From positions 186,001-250,000 of the forward strand of contig NZ_FPCD01000002.1 in NCBI RefSeq assembly GCF_900116865.1: a stretch of DNA of 64,000 nucleotides, given 5' to 3'. The translations under genes were made by a program, and so were the position numbers. Below the pieces are notes generated by a model. That model had not been told where the DNA came from. It made no database searches and was given only the letters and a program-made list of their open reading frames with translations. The stretch comes from Butyrivibrio sp. M55. Its GTDB lineage: Bacteria > Bacillota > Clostridia > Lachnospirales > Lachnospiraceae. Shown one piece after another: positions 53,838 to 62,959 of the stretch; within the stretch, counting starts at the first letter, position 1; each line of letters starts with the position of its first letter.

Positions 53838-55118
53838 TTGGACACCCACTTAGTCAGAATAATCACCTTGGTATTATTGGTTCTGTTGTCTGCATTTTTT
53901 TCATCCGCGGAGACAGCTTACATGACGATCAACAGAGTCAGGATCAAGGCTCTTGCAGATGATGGGAATAAAAAGGCGGGACGGATCCTTGCGATATATG
54001 ACGATCCGCAGAAGATGCTTTCTGCGATCCTTATCGGAAACAATATTGTAAACTTGAGTGCTTCTGCGCTTATGACAGTGTTTGTCACGGATATGTGGGG
54101 CAATCTTTACATAGGACTCGGAACCGGAGCACTTACTTTGGTAGTTCTTATATTTGGTGAGATCATTCCGAAAACAATAGCCAAGGCATATGCGGAGAAC
54201 ATGGCTCTTTTGTATGAGCCGCTCATAGAGACCGTAATGATCCTTATGGTTCCGTTCAGCTTTGTTATTAATGGGATAGCGACTGCATTACTTAAGATCT
54301 TCAGGATCGATACCAACAAGCAACAGAAGGTAACCGAAAATGAGCTTAAGACATATGTTGATGTAAGCCATGAAGACGGTGTTATCGAAAGTGATGAGAA
54401 GAAGATCATCTTTAATCTTTTTGATTTCAGCGACGCGCTTGCAAAAGACATAATGATTCCCAGGATCGATATGAGCTGTGTGAGTTCGGATGCCGATTAT
54501 ACAGAGGTAATGCGCGTATTCAAAGAGGATATGTACACAAGAATTCCTGTGTATGACGGAAACGATCAGGATAACATCATTGGTCTTATAAATGTAAAAG
54601 ACCTGATTCTTATCAAGGATAAAGAGAATTTCAAGGTAAAAGACCACATCAGAAAGGCCTATTACACATATGAATACAAGAAGACATCAGATCTTCTTGT
54701 GGAAATGAGAGAAAAAACAAGGAGCGTAGCCTTTGTTCTTTCGGAATATGGCTCTACTGTGGGAATGATAACGCTTGAGGATCTTCTTGAGGAGATAGTT
54801 GGCGAGATCAGGGATGAGTATGATTCGGATGAAGCTGAGCTCATAAAGAATGTAGGCGGTAGGAAGTACCTTGTGGAAGGAAATATGAAGCTCGCAGATA
54901 TCAATGATGCTCTCGGAACCGATCTTTCATCAGAAGATTACGATTCTATCGGCGGTCTGATGATAGAGAATCTTGACAGGCTCCCAAGCTACGGGGAGAC
55001 GGTCACTCTTGACAGCGGAATAACGCTTACAGCGCGCGGAATCAAGAGAAACAGGATCACGAAAGTGCTTATGACAGTCAACTGCGAACTATCGAAGGAA
55101 CAAAAAGAAACACTTTAA
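53838..55118 (+). CDS. CNNM/CBS-domain hemolysin-family membrane protein
   Basis: A 426-residue protein with an N-terminal CNNM (DUF21) membrane domain (about 1-165, including SSAETAYMTINRVRIKALA and GEIIPKTIAKAYAE), two CBS repeats (about 200-325) and a C-terminal CorC/HlyC domain (about 345-420). Members are implicated in Mg2+ or Co2+ efflux; the hemolysin label is historical. The start is TTG at 53838, set by AGGAGG 7 nt upstream. It lies between hisS and scfA. Confidence 0.9.
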   Translation: MDTHLVRIITLVLLVLLSAFFSSAETAYMTINRVRIKALADDGNKKAGRILAIYDDPQKMLSAILIGNNIVNLSASALMTVFVTDMWGNLYIGLGTGALTLVVLIFGEIIPKTIAKAYAENMALLYEPLIETVMILMVPFSFVINGIATALLKIFRIDTNKQQKVTENELKTYVDVSHEDGVIESDEKKIIFNLFDFSDALAKDIMIPRIDMSCVSSDADYTEVMRVFKEDMYTRIPVYDGNDQDNIIGLINVKDLILIKDKENFKVKDHIRKAYYTYEYKKTSDLLVEMREKTRSVAFVLSEYGSTVGMITLEDLLEEIVGEIRDEYDSDEAELIKNVGGRKYLVEGNMKLADINDALGTDLSSEDYDSIGGLMIENLDRLPSYGETVTLDSGITLTARGIKRNRITKVLMTVNCELSKEQKETL

Positions 55119-55133
55119 TATTTCAGAAATATA

Positions 55134-55142
55134 TGATATACT
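55134..55142 (+). promoter_or_regulatory. Extended -10 promoter of scfA
   Basis: TGATATACT, 62 bp before the scfA start, with TTTAAT as a weak -35 at 17 bp. A small hairpin (55141-55145 with 55159-55163) starts the leader. Confidence 0.55.
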
Positions 55143-55204
55143 GAGTCGATGTATAAGGCTCAGAAACTATAAGTATTTTGAGGCAATCAGTAGGAGGAAA
55201 ATCG

Positions 55205-55351
55205 ATGAAGCACGTTAAGTCTTTGATTACAAGAAATCTTAAAGAATCAATGAAGAAGGGCGGATGCGGTGAGTGCCAGACATCATGCCAGTCAGCATGC
55301 AAGACATCATGCACAGTTGGAAATCAGAGCTGTGAGCAGCTTAGCAAATAA
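55205..55351 (+). CDS. scfA: SCIFF peptide precursor (six Cys in forty-five residues)
   Basis: A 48-residue peptide with six cysteines at 21, 24, 28, 32, 36 and 43 (GGCGECQTSCQSACKTSC, then CEQ). It matches the SCIFF ranthipeptide precursor found in nearly all Clostridia, including the leader MKHVKSL and TRNLKES. The maturase ScfB installs thioether crosslinks from Cys to other residues. Biological role is not settled; it has been linked to population-level regulation in Clostridia. RBS TAGGAGG is 7 nt upstream. scfB follows after a strong hairpin. Confidence 0.96.
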   Translation: MKHVKSLITRNLKESMKKGGCGECQTSCQSACKTSCTVGNQSCEQLSK

Positions 55352-55375
55352 TATTGTTTAATTAAAGTAAAATTA

Positions 55376-55405
55376 GGCGGGCAGCGGCCATGGTCGCTGC
55401 CCGCC
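55376..55405 (+). other. GC-rich hairpin between scfA and scfB
   Basis: A perfect 11-bp GC-rich stem (55376-55386 with 55395-55405) with an 8-nt loop and no T run. It probably lowers read-through or stabilises the scfA message, giving more peptide than maturase. Confidence 0.7.
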
Positions 55406-55428
55406 GTATGTAGGTTACAGGAGATATT

Positions 55429-56859
55429 ATGATTCACGCATATAAGAACAATGGGTATAATATTGTTCTGGATGTTAATAGCGGATCGGTACATGTTGTT
55501 GACGATGTAGTTTTTGACCTTGTCAAGATCATTGAGGATAAGCTTAAGAGAACATACGGTACCGCAGCGGCACCCGAAGGTCAGACTACGGTTATTACGG
55601 GCGAACTTGACAGGTTGTATAAAGGTGTCCTGGCAAAAACAGATCTGGCATCTAAATATTCAACCGAGGATATAAAAGAGGGAATCGAAGAGATTCTTGA
55701 ACTGAGAGCGGCACAGGTTCTTTTTACGGATGATGTGTATGAAGGATATGTGGAGGATTTTCAGAACAGAGAAACCGTTGTTAAGGCACTTTGCCTGAAT
55801 GTTGCTCACGACTGCAATTTGAGATGCAAATACTGCTTTGCGGATGAAGGTGAGTATCACGGTAGAAGAGCACTTATGAGCGAAGAGGTCGGAAAGGCTG
55901 CGCTTGATTTCCTTGTAAAGAATTCAGGCGGAAGAAAGAACCTCGAGGTCGATTTTTTTGGCGGCGAACCCCTTATGAACTGGGAAGTTGTCAAGAAGCT
56001 CGTTGAGTACGGTCGCTCAATTGAAAAAGAATATGACAAGAATTTCCGTTTTACGCTTACGACAAACGGAACTCTTTTAAATGATGAGATACTTAAGTTT
56101 GTTAATAAGGAGATGGGCAATATAGTCCTTTCCATCGACGGACGAAAGGAAGTCAATGACTCCATGCGTCCCAGAGCTGGCGGACAGGGTTGCTATGATG
56201 ACATTGTTCCAAAGTATCAGAAGGTTGCGGAGAGCCGTCACCAGCTCAGATACTTCGTTCGAGGAACATTTACTCATGCCAATCTTGACTTCTCGGAAGA
56301 TGTTAAGCATCTTGCAGAGCTTGGATTTAAGCAGATATCCGTAGAGCCTGTAGTTGCTTCGCCTGAAGACTGGTATGCATTTAAGGATGAGGATATTCCG
56401 ATCATCTGCGAAGAGTATGACAAGCTTGCCAAGTATTATATAGAGAAGCACAAGGAAGGAAAAGGCTTTAATTTCTTCCACTTCAACATAGATCTTGAGG
56501 GTGGCCCGTGTGTTGCCAAGAGATTGTCAGGTTGCGGATCGGGATGTGAGTACCTTGGTGTAACACCTTGGGGAGATTTATATCCCTGCCATCAGTTTGT
56601 TGGAAATGAAGACTTTATCATGGGTAATGTCTTCGATGGAATAACCAGACCCGACATAAGGGACATGTTCAAGAAGAGCAATGTTTATTCAAGACCCGAA
56701 TGTCAGAAATGCTTTGCAAGATATTATTGCAGCGGTGGTTGCGCTGCTAACGCATACAATTTCAATGGAGACATCAATGCAACATACAAGCACGGATGTG
56801 AGCTCCAGAGAAAGCGCATAGAGTGTGCGATTATGATTAAAGCGGCATTGGCCGAATAA
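55429..56859 (+). CDS. scfB: SCIFF radical SAM maturase
   Basis: A 476-residue radical SAM/SPASM enzyme that crosslinks the SCIFF peptide. Residues 1-110 form a leader-binding RRE-like domain. The radical SAM motif is CX3CX2C at Cys129, 133 and 136 (CNLRCKYCFADEGEY), followed by FFGGEPLMNW. The C-terminal SPASM region has several Cys residues (GCGSGCEYLGVTPWG, CQKCFARYYCSGGC), expected to bind two auxiliary 4Fe-4S clusters. The precursor gene directly precedes it and secDF follows 25 bp later, the usual order in Clostridia. RBS AGGAG. Confidence 0.95.
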   Translation: MIHAYKNNGYNIVLDVNSGSVHVVDDVVFDLVKIIEDKLKRTYGTAAAPEGQTTVITGELDRLYKGVLAKTDLASKYSTEDIKEGIEEILELRAAQVLFTDDVYEGYVEDFQNRETVVKALCLNVAHDCNLRCKYCFADEGEYHGRRALMSEEVGKAALDFLVKNSGGRKNLEVDFFGGEPLMNWEVVKKLVEYGRSIEKEYDKNFRFTLTTNGTLLNDEILKFVNKEMGNIVLSIDGRKEVNDSMRPRAGGQGCYDDIVPKYQKVAESRHQLRYFVRGTFTHANLDFSEDVKHLAELGFKQISVEPVVASPEDWYAFKDEDIPIICEEYDKLAKYYIEKHKEGKGFNFFHFNIDLEGGPCVAKRLSGCGSGCEYLGVTPWGDLYPCHQFVGNEDFIMGNVFDGITRPDIRDMFKKSNVYSRPECQKCFARYYCSGGCAANAYNFNGDINATYKHGCELQRKRIECAIMIKAALAE

Positions 56860-56884
56860 GAAAAATTCATGGGAGGAATGAATA

Positions 56885-59176
56885 ATGAAAAAGTTAAAAT
56901 GGATTCCTGCTCTGATTCTTATGCTTGCTCTTTTAGTTGGAATTGGTTACTCAGCAGCATACGGATTGGGCGCAGACAAATCCGGATCATTGTCAAGTAT
57001 TGACCTTGGACTTGACCTCGCAGGTGGTGTCAGCATCACTTATGAAGTTGTTGGTGAAGAGAATCCCAGCAAGGAAGATATGAATGATACAATCTTCAAG
57101 CTTCAGCAGCGTGTTGATCAGTATAGCACAGAGTCTCAGGTTTATCAGGAGGGAAGCAACAGAATCAATATCGAGATTCCCGGTGTTTCCGATGCCAATA
57201 AGATTCTTTCAGAGCTTGGTCAGCCCGGTACACTTTTCTTTATCAGCCATCTTGATAAAGACGGCAATGAGAACTACTCATATCACAGTGGTTTTACTAC
57301 CGATGCTGATGGAAATATGCAGCTCGAGGAAGGCGTTACACCCGGATATCAGCTCAATAAGACAATTGAAGAGCTTGAGGCAGACGGATCTATCGTTCTT
57401 AAAGGTGAAGATGTTGCATCTGCACAGGTTGTAGGCCAGAATGACGAGTATGGTAAGCAGGAGCCCGTAGTATCACTTGAGTTTACCAAGGAAGGCGGAC
57501 AGGCTTTCGCAGAGGCTACAAAGAAAGCATTTAATAACAATCAGGATACCATCGCAATCTACTATGATGGAAGATTTATAAGTGTTCCTTCTGTTAAGGC
57601 TGAGATCCTTGACGGTAAGAGCGTTATCAGCGGTGGATTTACATTTGAAGAAGCTGACAGAGTTGCAACAAATATCAGACTTGGTGCTCTTAAGCTCGAT
57701 CTTAAGGAACTTCGTTCAAACGTTGTCGGAGCACAGCTTGGTTCAAACGCTATCAGAACAAGTTTGATCGCAGCAGCTGTTGGATTTGCTCTTATTGCTG
57801 TATTTATGATCGTATTCTTCAGAATACTCGGTCTTTCAGCTACACTTGCTCTCGGATTCTACTGCGGACTTATCGTATTCCTGCTTTCAGCATTCGAGAT
57901 GACACTTACACTTCCCGGAATCGCAGGTATTATTCTTTCAATCGGTATGGCGGTTGATGCGAACGTTCTTGTGTTTGCGAGAATAAGAGAAGAGATTGCA
58001 GCCGGAAAAGCTGTCGATGATGCAAGAAAGAACGGTTATAACAAGGCTCTTTCATCAATCCTCGACGGAAATATTACAACACTTATTATTGCCATAGTTC
58101 TTAGAGTCGGAGGAACAGGTTCAATCAAGGGATTTGCCGAGACACTTATCCTTGGTATCATCCTTTCAATGTTCACAGCACTTGTTGTTACAAGAGCAAT
58201 TACTTCAATCTTCTTCGGACTTGGTATTCAGAATCCTGTATTCTATGGCAAGGCTAAGGCAGTTTCAACAAAGCCTTTCGTAGACAAGAGAAAGATATTC
58301 TATGCTATATCTGCCGCAGTTGTTGCAGTTGGTGTAGTATTTATGGCAGTTAATGCTTCACAGGGAAAGGGAGCATTCAATTACAGCCTTGATTTCGTAG
58401 GTGGTACATCTACAAATGTAACATTTGATAAGGCTTATGATTTTGCTACTGTAGAGTCTGAAATTGTTCCTCAGATCAAAGAAGTTACAGGTGCTAAGGA
58501 AGTTCTTCCTCAGGCTGTAGAAGGAACAAATCAGATCGTATTTAAGACAGGAACACTTACTGTAGATCAGAGAGAAGCATTTGATAAGATGATGGAAGAG
58601 AAGTATGGTGTAAGCAATGACAACATCGCTGCCGAGACAATCAGCTCAACCATCAGCGGTGAGATGAGAGTAGGTGCTGCTGAGTCACTTATTGTTGCTC
58701 TTGTACTTATGCTTATCTACATCTGGATCAGATTTAAGGATATTAAGTTCGGTGCAGCTGCTATTATCGCACTTGCACACGATGCGCTTATCGTTGTTGT
58801 TGCTTATGCAATTTCAAGATATGCTGTCGGAACAACATTCATTGCTGTAATTCTTACAATCATCGGTTATTCAATCAACGATACAATCGTTACATTCGAC
58901 CGTATCCGTGAGAACCAGCACAATGCAACCAATAAGAAAGAGCTGGGAGAGCTTGTTAATAAGAGTGTTTCTCAGACAATCACACGAAGCTTGTTTACAT
59001 CTTTGACAACATTCTTCACTGTACTTGCTCTTTATATCTTTGGTGTTGCTGATATTAAGGCATTTGCACTTCCTCTTATGGTTGGTGTGATCTGTGGTAC
59101 ATATTCTTCAATCTGCATCGCATCACCTGTATGGTATGATCTTAAGACAAAGGTCAAAAAAGCAGCTAAAAACTAA
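56885..59176 (+). CDS. secDF: Fused protein-export subunit SecDF
   Basis: A 763-residue membrane protein joining SecD and SecF, which use proton motive force to pull exported proteins through SecYEG. SecD half: first helix about 5-25, DLGLDLAGGVSITYEV, the large extracytoplasmic P1 domain, then five helices with IAGIILSIGMAVDANVLVFARIREE. The SecF half starts near 470, with FNYSLDFVGGTSTNVTF, another P domain and VILTIIGYSINDTIVTFDRIREN. Twelve helices in all are expected. A strong terminator follows. RBS GGAGG. Confidence 0.96.
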   Translation: MKKLKWIPALILMLALLVGIGYSAAYGLGADKSGSLSSIDLGLDLAGGVSITYEVVGEENPSKEDMNDTIFKLQQRVDQYSTESQVYQEGSNRINIEIPGVSDANKILSELGQPGTLFFISHLDKDGNENYSYHSGFTTDADGNMQLEEGVTPGYQLNKTIEELEADGSIVLKGEDVASAQVVGQNDEYGKQEPVVSLEFTKEGGQAFAEATKKAFNNNQDTIAIYYDGRFISVPSVKAEILDGKSVISGGFTFEEADRVATNIRLGALKLDLKELRSNVVGAQLGSNAIRTSLIAAAVGFALIAVFMIVFFRILGLSATLALGFYCGLIVFLLSAFEMTLTLPGIAGIILSIGMAVDANVLVFARIREEIAAGKAVDDARKNGYNKALSSILDGNITTLIIAIVLRVGGTGSIKGFAETLILGIILSMFTALVVTRAITSIFFGLGIQNPVFYGKAKAVSTKPFVDKRKIFYAISAAVVAVGVVFMAVNASQGKGAFNYSLDFVGGTSTNVTFDKAYDFATVESEIVPQIKEVTGAKEVLPQAVEGTNQIVFKTGTLTVDQREAFDKMMEEKYGVSNDNIAAETISSTISGEMRVGAAESLIVALVLMLIYIWIRFKDIKFGAAAIIALAHDALIVVVAYAISRYAVGTTFIAVILTIIGYSINDTIVTFDRIRENQHNATNKKELGELVNKSVSQTITRSLFTSLTTFFTVLALYIFGVADIKAFALPLMVGVICGTYSSICIASPVWYDLKTKVKKAAKN

Positions 59177-59201
59177 TTGCTGATGTATAATAAATAAGGG
59201 C

Positions 59202-59244
59202 GCCGTCTTTGGTGTAGTTTTTACACCCAAGGCGGCTTTCTTTT
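59202..59244 (+). terminator. Terminator after secDF
   Basis: A GC-rich stem (59202-59216 with 59222-59236, one bulge) followed by TTTCTTTT. Confidence 0.85.
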
Positions 59245-59343
59245 GTGTAGAGCACTCAAGCACAACGAAGCTTGTGTTTATTTCCGCACAGCATTTATTA
59301 CCAACTTATAAGCCTTTTTTAATATATATATACGGAGTTTGAT

Positions 59344-61167
59344 ATGGCAAAATGGATGATAGCAAATAAGAAGGCGGATTTTGACGGGCTGGCCCGCGAA
59401 TTCTCCATAAAAAACATAACCGCAAGACTGATAGCCAACAGGCTTATCACGGACAGGACAAAAGAGAGTATTCAGTGCAGCGAAGAAGCTGTTAAGACCT
59501 ACATAAGCGGAGATATTTCTTTTCTTCACAATCCTTTTCTGATGAAGGATATGGAAAAAGGAGCAAAGATTATCCTTGATAAGATCGGGGATAATAAAAG
59601 TATAAGAGTTATCGGCGACTACGATGTTGACGGAATATGCTCTTCATACATACTGGTATCCGGCTTGAAACTCTTTGGAGCTGATGTTGACTGTGTCCTT
59701 CCCGACAGGATAAAAGATGGCTACGGTCTGAGCGTCAAACTTGTTGATGAGGCTTATGAAGCGGGAATTGATACCATAATTACCTGTGACAACGGAATCG
59801 CAGCGGCGGAGCAGATCGAGCACGCAAAGAAAAAGGGAATGACTGTTGTGGTTACAGATCATCACGAAGTACCTTTTGAGATGGGTGATGATGAAAATAA
59901 AAAGGAGATACTTCCTCCGGCTGACGCCGTGATAGATCCAAAGAGATCTGAAGGAGAGTATCCTTTTAAAGAAATCTGCGGAGCCGTGGTTGCGTATAAG
60001 TTCCTTGAAGCAATGTCAGAGCTTAACAAAGAAGCAGGGCCTTCAGAGGCGGAGAGAGAGGAATTCTTTTTCCAGAAGCTTATCTTTGCAGGTATTGCCA
60101 CTGTATGCGATGTAATGGAGCTTAAGGACGAGAATAGGGTAATTGTAAGGGAATCACTTAAACGCATTCCTAAGACGGATAATAAGGGCTTAAAAGCTCT
60201 TATAGACGTAAACGGTCTTGATGCATATCACATGACGGGATACAATTACGGATTCGTTATAGGACCTTGCCTTAACGCAACGGGAAGACTTGATCTTGCA
60301 ACAAGGGCGCTTTCTCTTTTTCTTGAGGAGGATGCCGCTGAGGCAGCCAAGATTGCAGGGGATTTAAAGAGTCTTAACGACAGCAGAAAGGATATGACCA
60401 AAAACGGAGTTGACGAGGCGGTTACGTTTGTTGAGCAGGAAATCGAAAAGGGCGGAATGCCCAAGGTGATCGTTCTGTACCTTCCTGAGGTTCATGAGTC
60501 GATTGCGGGAATTATTGCAGGTAAGATAAAGGAAAAGTATTACAGACCCACAATAGTCCTCACAAAGGCGGCAGATGGAGGTGCGAAGGGATCCGGACGT
60601 TCTATCGAAAGTTACGATATGTACGAGGAATTATCCCGATGCAAGGAGCTTTTTACCAAGTTTGGAGGCCACAAGATGGCGGCCGGGCTTTCTCTTCCCG
60701 AAGAGAATATAGAGATTCTCAGAACGAAGCTTAATGAGAATTGCAACCTTACCGAAGAGGACTTCGTTCCCGTATTACATCTTGATATGGTCATGCCGCT
60801 TAAGTATATTGATATGGATCTTGTAAAAGAGTTTTCCATATTGGAGCCGTTTGGAACCGGCAATTCAAAGCCTTTATTTGCGCAAAGAGACGTATCTCTT
60901 TTATCGGGACGTATAATGGGCAAGAATAAAAATTGCGGTAAATACAGAGTCACCGATGAAGGCGGTAAGTTATATGACATGTTGTTCTTTGGTGATATGG
61001 AAAGATGGCATAATTTCCTCAGAGAGAAATATGGTGAGAATAATGTGGAAAATCTGTACAGCGGTGCGACAGACGGAAGTATGAAAGTCAGTATCGCGTA
61101 CCAGCCTGATATAAATACGTATCAGGGTAGGGAAAGTATTCAGATAATTATGAATGACTTCACATAA
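59344..61167 (+). CDS. recJ: Single-stranded-DNA-specific exonuclease RecJ
   Basis: A 607-residue 5'-3' single-strand exonuclease of the DHH superfamily, active in recombination and mismatch and base excision repair. Metal-binding motifs are DYDVDG (from residue 92), CDNGIAA, TDHHE (171-175), the DPK segment and the DHHA1 glycine-rich GAKGSGRS. The C-terminal OB-fold (LDMVMPLKYIDMDLVKEF onward) is present. RBS ACGGAG. Flanked by terminators on both sides, so it is its own unit. Confidence 0.94.
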   Translation: MAKWMIANKKADFDGLAREFSIKNITARLIANRLITDRTKESIQCSEEAVKTYISGDISFLHNPFLMKDMEKGAKIILDKIGDNKSIRVIGDYDVDGICSSYILVSGLKLFGADVDCVLPDRIKDGYGLSVKLVDEAYEAGIDTIITCDNGIAAAEQIEHAKKKGMTVVVTDHHEVPFEMGDDENKKEILPPADAVIDPKRSEGEYPFKEICGAVVAYKFLEAMSELNKEAGPSEAEREEFFFQKLIFAGIATVCDVMELKDENRVIVRESLKRIPKTDNKGLKALIDVNGLDAYHMTGYNYGFVIGPCLNATGRLDLATRALSLFLEEDAAEAAKIAGDLKSLNDSRKDMTKNGVDEAVTFVEQEIEKGGMPKVIVLYLPEVHESIAGIIAGKIKEKYYRPTIVLTKAADGGAKGSGRSIESYDMYEELSRCKELFTKFGGHKMAAGLSLPEENIEILRTKLNENCNLTEEDFVPVLHLDMVMPLKYIDMDLVKEFSILEPFGTGNSKPLFAQRDVSLLSGRIMGKNKNCGKYRVTDEGGKLYDMLFFGDMERWHNFLREKYGENNVENLYSGATDGSMKVSIAYQPDINTYQGRESIQIIMNDFT

Positions 61168-61186
61168 TTTCCCTAAAGTTCCGCAT

Positions 61187-61228
61187 AAACCACAAAAACA
61201 CACGCGAAGCGTGTGTTTGCGGTTTCTT
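61187..61228 (+). terminator. Terminator of recJ
   Basis: Inner perfect 8-bp stem (61198-61205 with 61209-61216) and outer stem (61187-61191 with 61221-61225), then TCTTAT. Its T run is short. Confidence 0.65.
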
Positions 61229-61302
61229 ATGAGGGGGAGATAGCGAGTTGAATTAACAACTCACTTCTATGTTATTAATCATATACTAAAATTATGAACA
61301 AA

Positions 61303-61330
61303 TTGTGTCGAAAATATAAAAAATTAGAAT
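61303..61330 (+). promoter_or_regulatory. Probable promoter of murE
   Basis: TTGTGT and TAGAAT with a 16-bp spacer in an AT-rich tract, 80 bp before the murE start. I see nothing else in the 244-bp gap but a small hairpin at 61245-61262. Confidence 0.4.
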
Positions 61331-61410
61331 TAATCTTTTTGAGCTAAATTCGATAATTAAACTTTCTTATTTTGAAGATAATTTTAATAAAAGTAAACGG
61401 AGGATTGAAT

Positions 61411-62895
61411 ATGCTTTTAAGTGAATTATTAGAGGGACTTACATTTACTGTAACTGCCGGAAACACAGATAAGACCGTTGATCCCGCGTCTGTAGAGATT
61501 AAAGATGTGGTAAATGACAACAGAAAGATCGTGGAAGGTTCTTTATTCTTATGTATTCAGGGAGCAAATTTTGACGGACATTCCTGTGCGACAGAGGCTT
61601 CCGAGAAAAAGGCCGGAGCTATCGTTGTCTGCCATGATATAGAACTTCCCGAAGGATGCGAAATGCCTGTTGTTCATGTGGAAGATACAAGATATGCGAT
61701 GGCATTTATTTCTGCGGCTTACTTCGGACATCCCGCAAAGAAGCTTAAGACAATAGGAATAACAGGAACAAAGGGAAAGACAACAACAACATATCTTATA
61801 AGGGATATGCTTCAGAACGCAGGCCACAAGGTAGGGCTTATCGGAACAATCGAAGTTATCATCGGTGATGAGCATATTCATGCCGAGAATACTACACCTG
61901 AGTCATATATGCTTCAGTATTATATGTCAAAGATGGTAGAAGCAGGCTGCGACAGCGTTGTTATGGAAGTTTCATCACAGGGACTTATGCTTCACAGAAG
62001 TCAGGGCTTTGTTTTTGATATGGGTATCTTTACAAATATTGAACCGGATCATATCGGACCTAACGAGCACAAGGATTTTGAAGACTATATGCATTGCAAA
62101 GGTCTTTTGTTCAAACAGTGTAAAGTAGGTATCTGCAATGCCGATGATGTGCATACAGATGATATTCTTGAAGGACATACCTGCGAAGTTGAGACATACG
62201 GATTCTCTGAGGGTGCGGATATAAGAGCGATAAATCTTGCATATATCCATAAGCCGGGTCAGCTTGGCGTTTTCTTTGACACAGACGGACTTATAAACAT
62301 GCACGCCGAGATAAGAACGCCCGGTAAGTTCAGCGTTTATAACGCACTTTGCGCTATCGCTGTTGCAAGACATTTTGATTGCACACCTGAGGAAATCGCA
62401 CCTGCTCTCAAAGAGGCCAAGGTAAAAGGAAGAATTGAGATGGTAAAGGTTTCCGATGACTTTACTCTTATGATAGATTACGCGCACAATGCAATGGCGC
62501 TCAAGAGCCTTTTGACAACGCTCAAGGATTATCATCCTAACAGACTTATCTGCCTCTTTGGATGCGGCGGAAACAGAAGCAGATACAGACGCTTTGAGAT
62601 GGGTGAAGTAAGTGGAAAGTATGCAGACTTCACAGTTATTACATCTGATAACCCGAGATTTGAAGAGCCTGAAGCCATAATCGATGACATCGAGACAGGT
62701 ATGAAGAAGACTGATGGCAAATATATCAAGATAACCGACAGAAAAGAAGCAATCCGCTACGTTATCGAGAACGGCGAGAAGGGAGATATCATTGTTCTTG
62801 CCGGAAAAGGTCATGAGGATTATCAGGAAATAAAAGGTGTAAAATATCACATGGATGAAAGAGAATTAATTCAGGAGATATTGGACGAGAAATAA
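61411..62895 (+). CDS. murE: UDP-MurNAc-tripeptide synthetase, meso-DAP type
   Basis: MurE adds the third residue to UDP-MurNAc-L-Ala-D-Glu in peptidoglycan synthesis. The 494-residue protein has the N-terminal Mur ligase domain, the ATP-binding GITGTKGKTTTTYLI, the NTTPES motif and the central LMIDYAHNAMAL. The specificity motif reads DNPR (413-416), which in the family goes with meso-diaminopimelate rather than lysine. I place the start at the ATG at 61411 with GGAGGA upstream. priA begins 64 bp after it. Confidence 0.95.
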   Translation: MLLSELLEGLTFTVTAGNTDKTVDPASVEIKDVVNDNRKIVEGSLFLCIQGANFDGHSCATEASEKKAGAIVVCHDIELPEGCEMPVVHVEDTRYAMAFISAAYFGHPAKKLKTIGITGTKGKTTTTYLIRDMLQNAGHKVGLIGTIEVIIGDEHIHAENTTPESYMLQYYMSKMVEAGCDSVVMEVSSQGLMLHRSQGFVFDMGIFTNIEPDHIGPNEHKDFEDYMHCKGLLFKQCKVGICNADDVHTDDILEGHTCEVETYGFSEGADIRAINLAYIHKPGQLGVFFDTDGLINMHAEIRTPGKFSVYNALCAIAVARHFDCTPEEIAPALKEAKVKGRIEMVKVSDDFTLMIDYAHNAMALKSLLTTLKDYHPNRLICLFGCGGNRSRYRRFEMGEVSGKYADFTVITSDNPRFEEPEAIIDDIETGMKKTDGKYIKITDRKEAIRYVIENGEKGDIIVLAGKGHEDYQEIKGVKYHMDERELIQEILDEK

Positions 62896-62959
62896 AATTA
62901 GTTTAATTCACTGGACTAATTTATTTACAGAGTATGGTATACCGCATGAAGGAGGGGCT

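Noticed and set aside
61975..62850. Antisense frame of 291 codons opposite murE
   Set aside because: A shadow of the murE codon pattern, without motifs or start signal.
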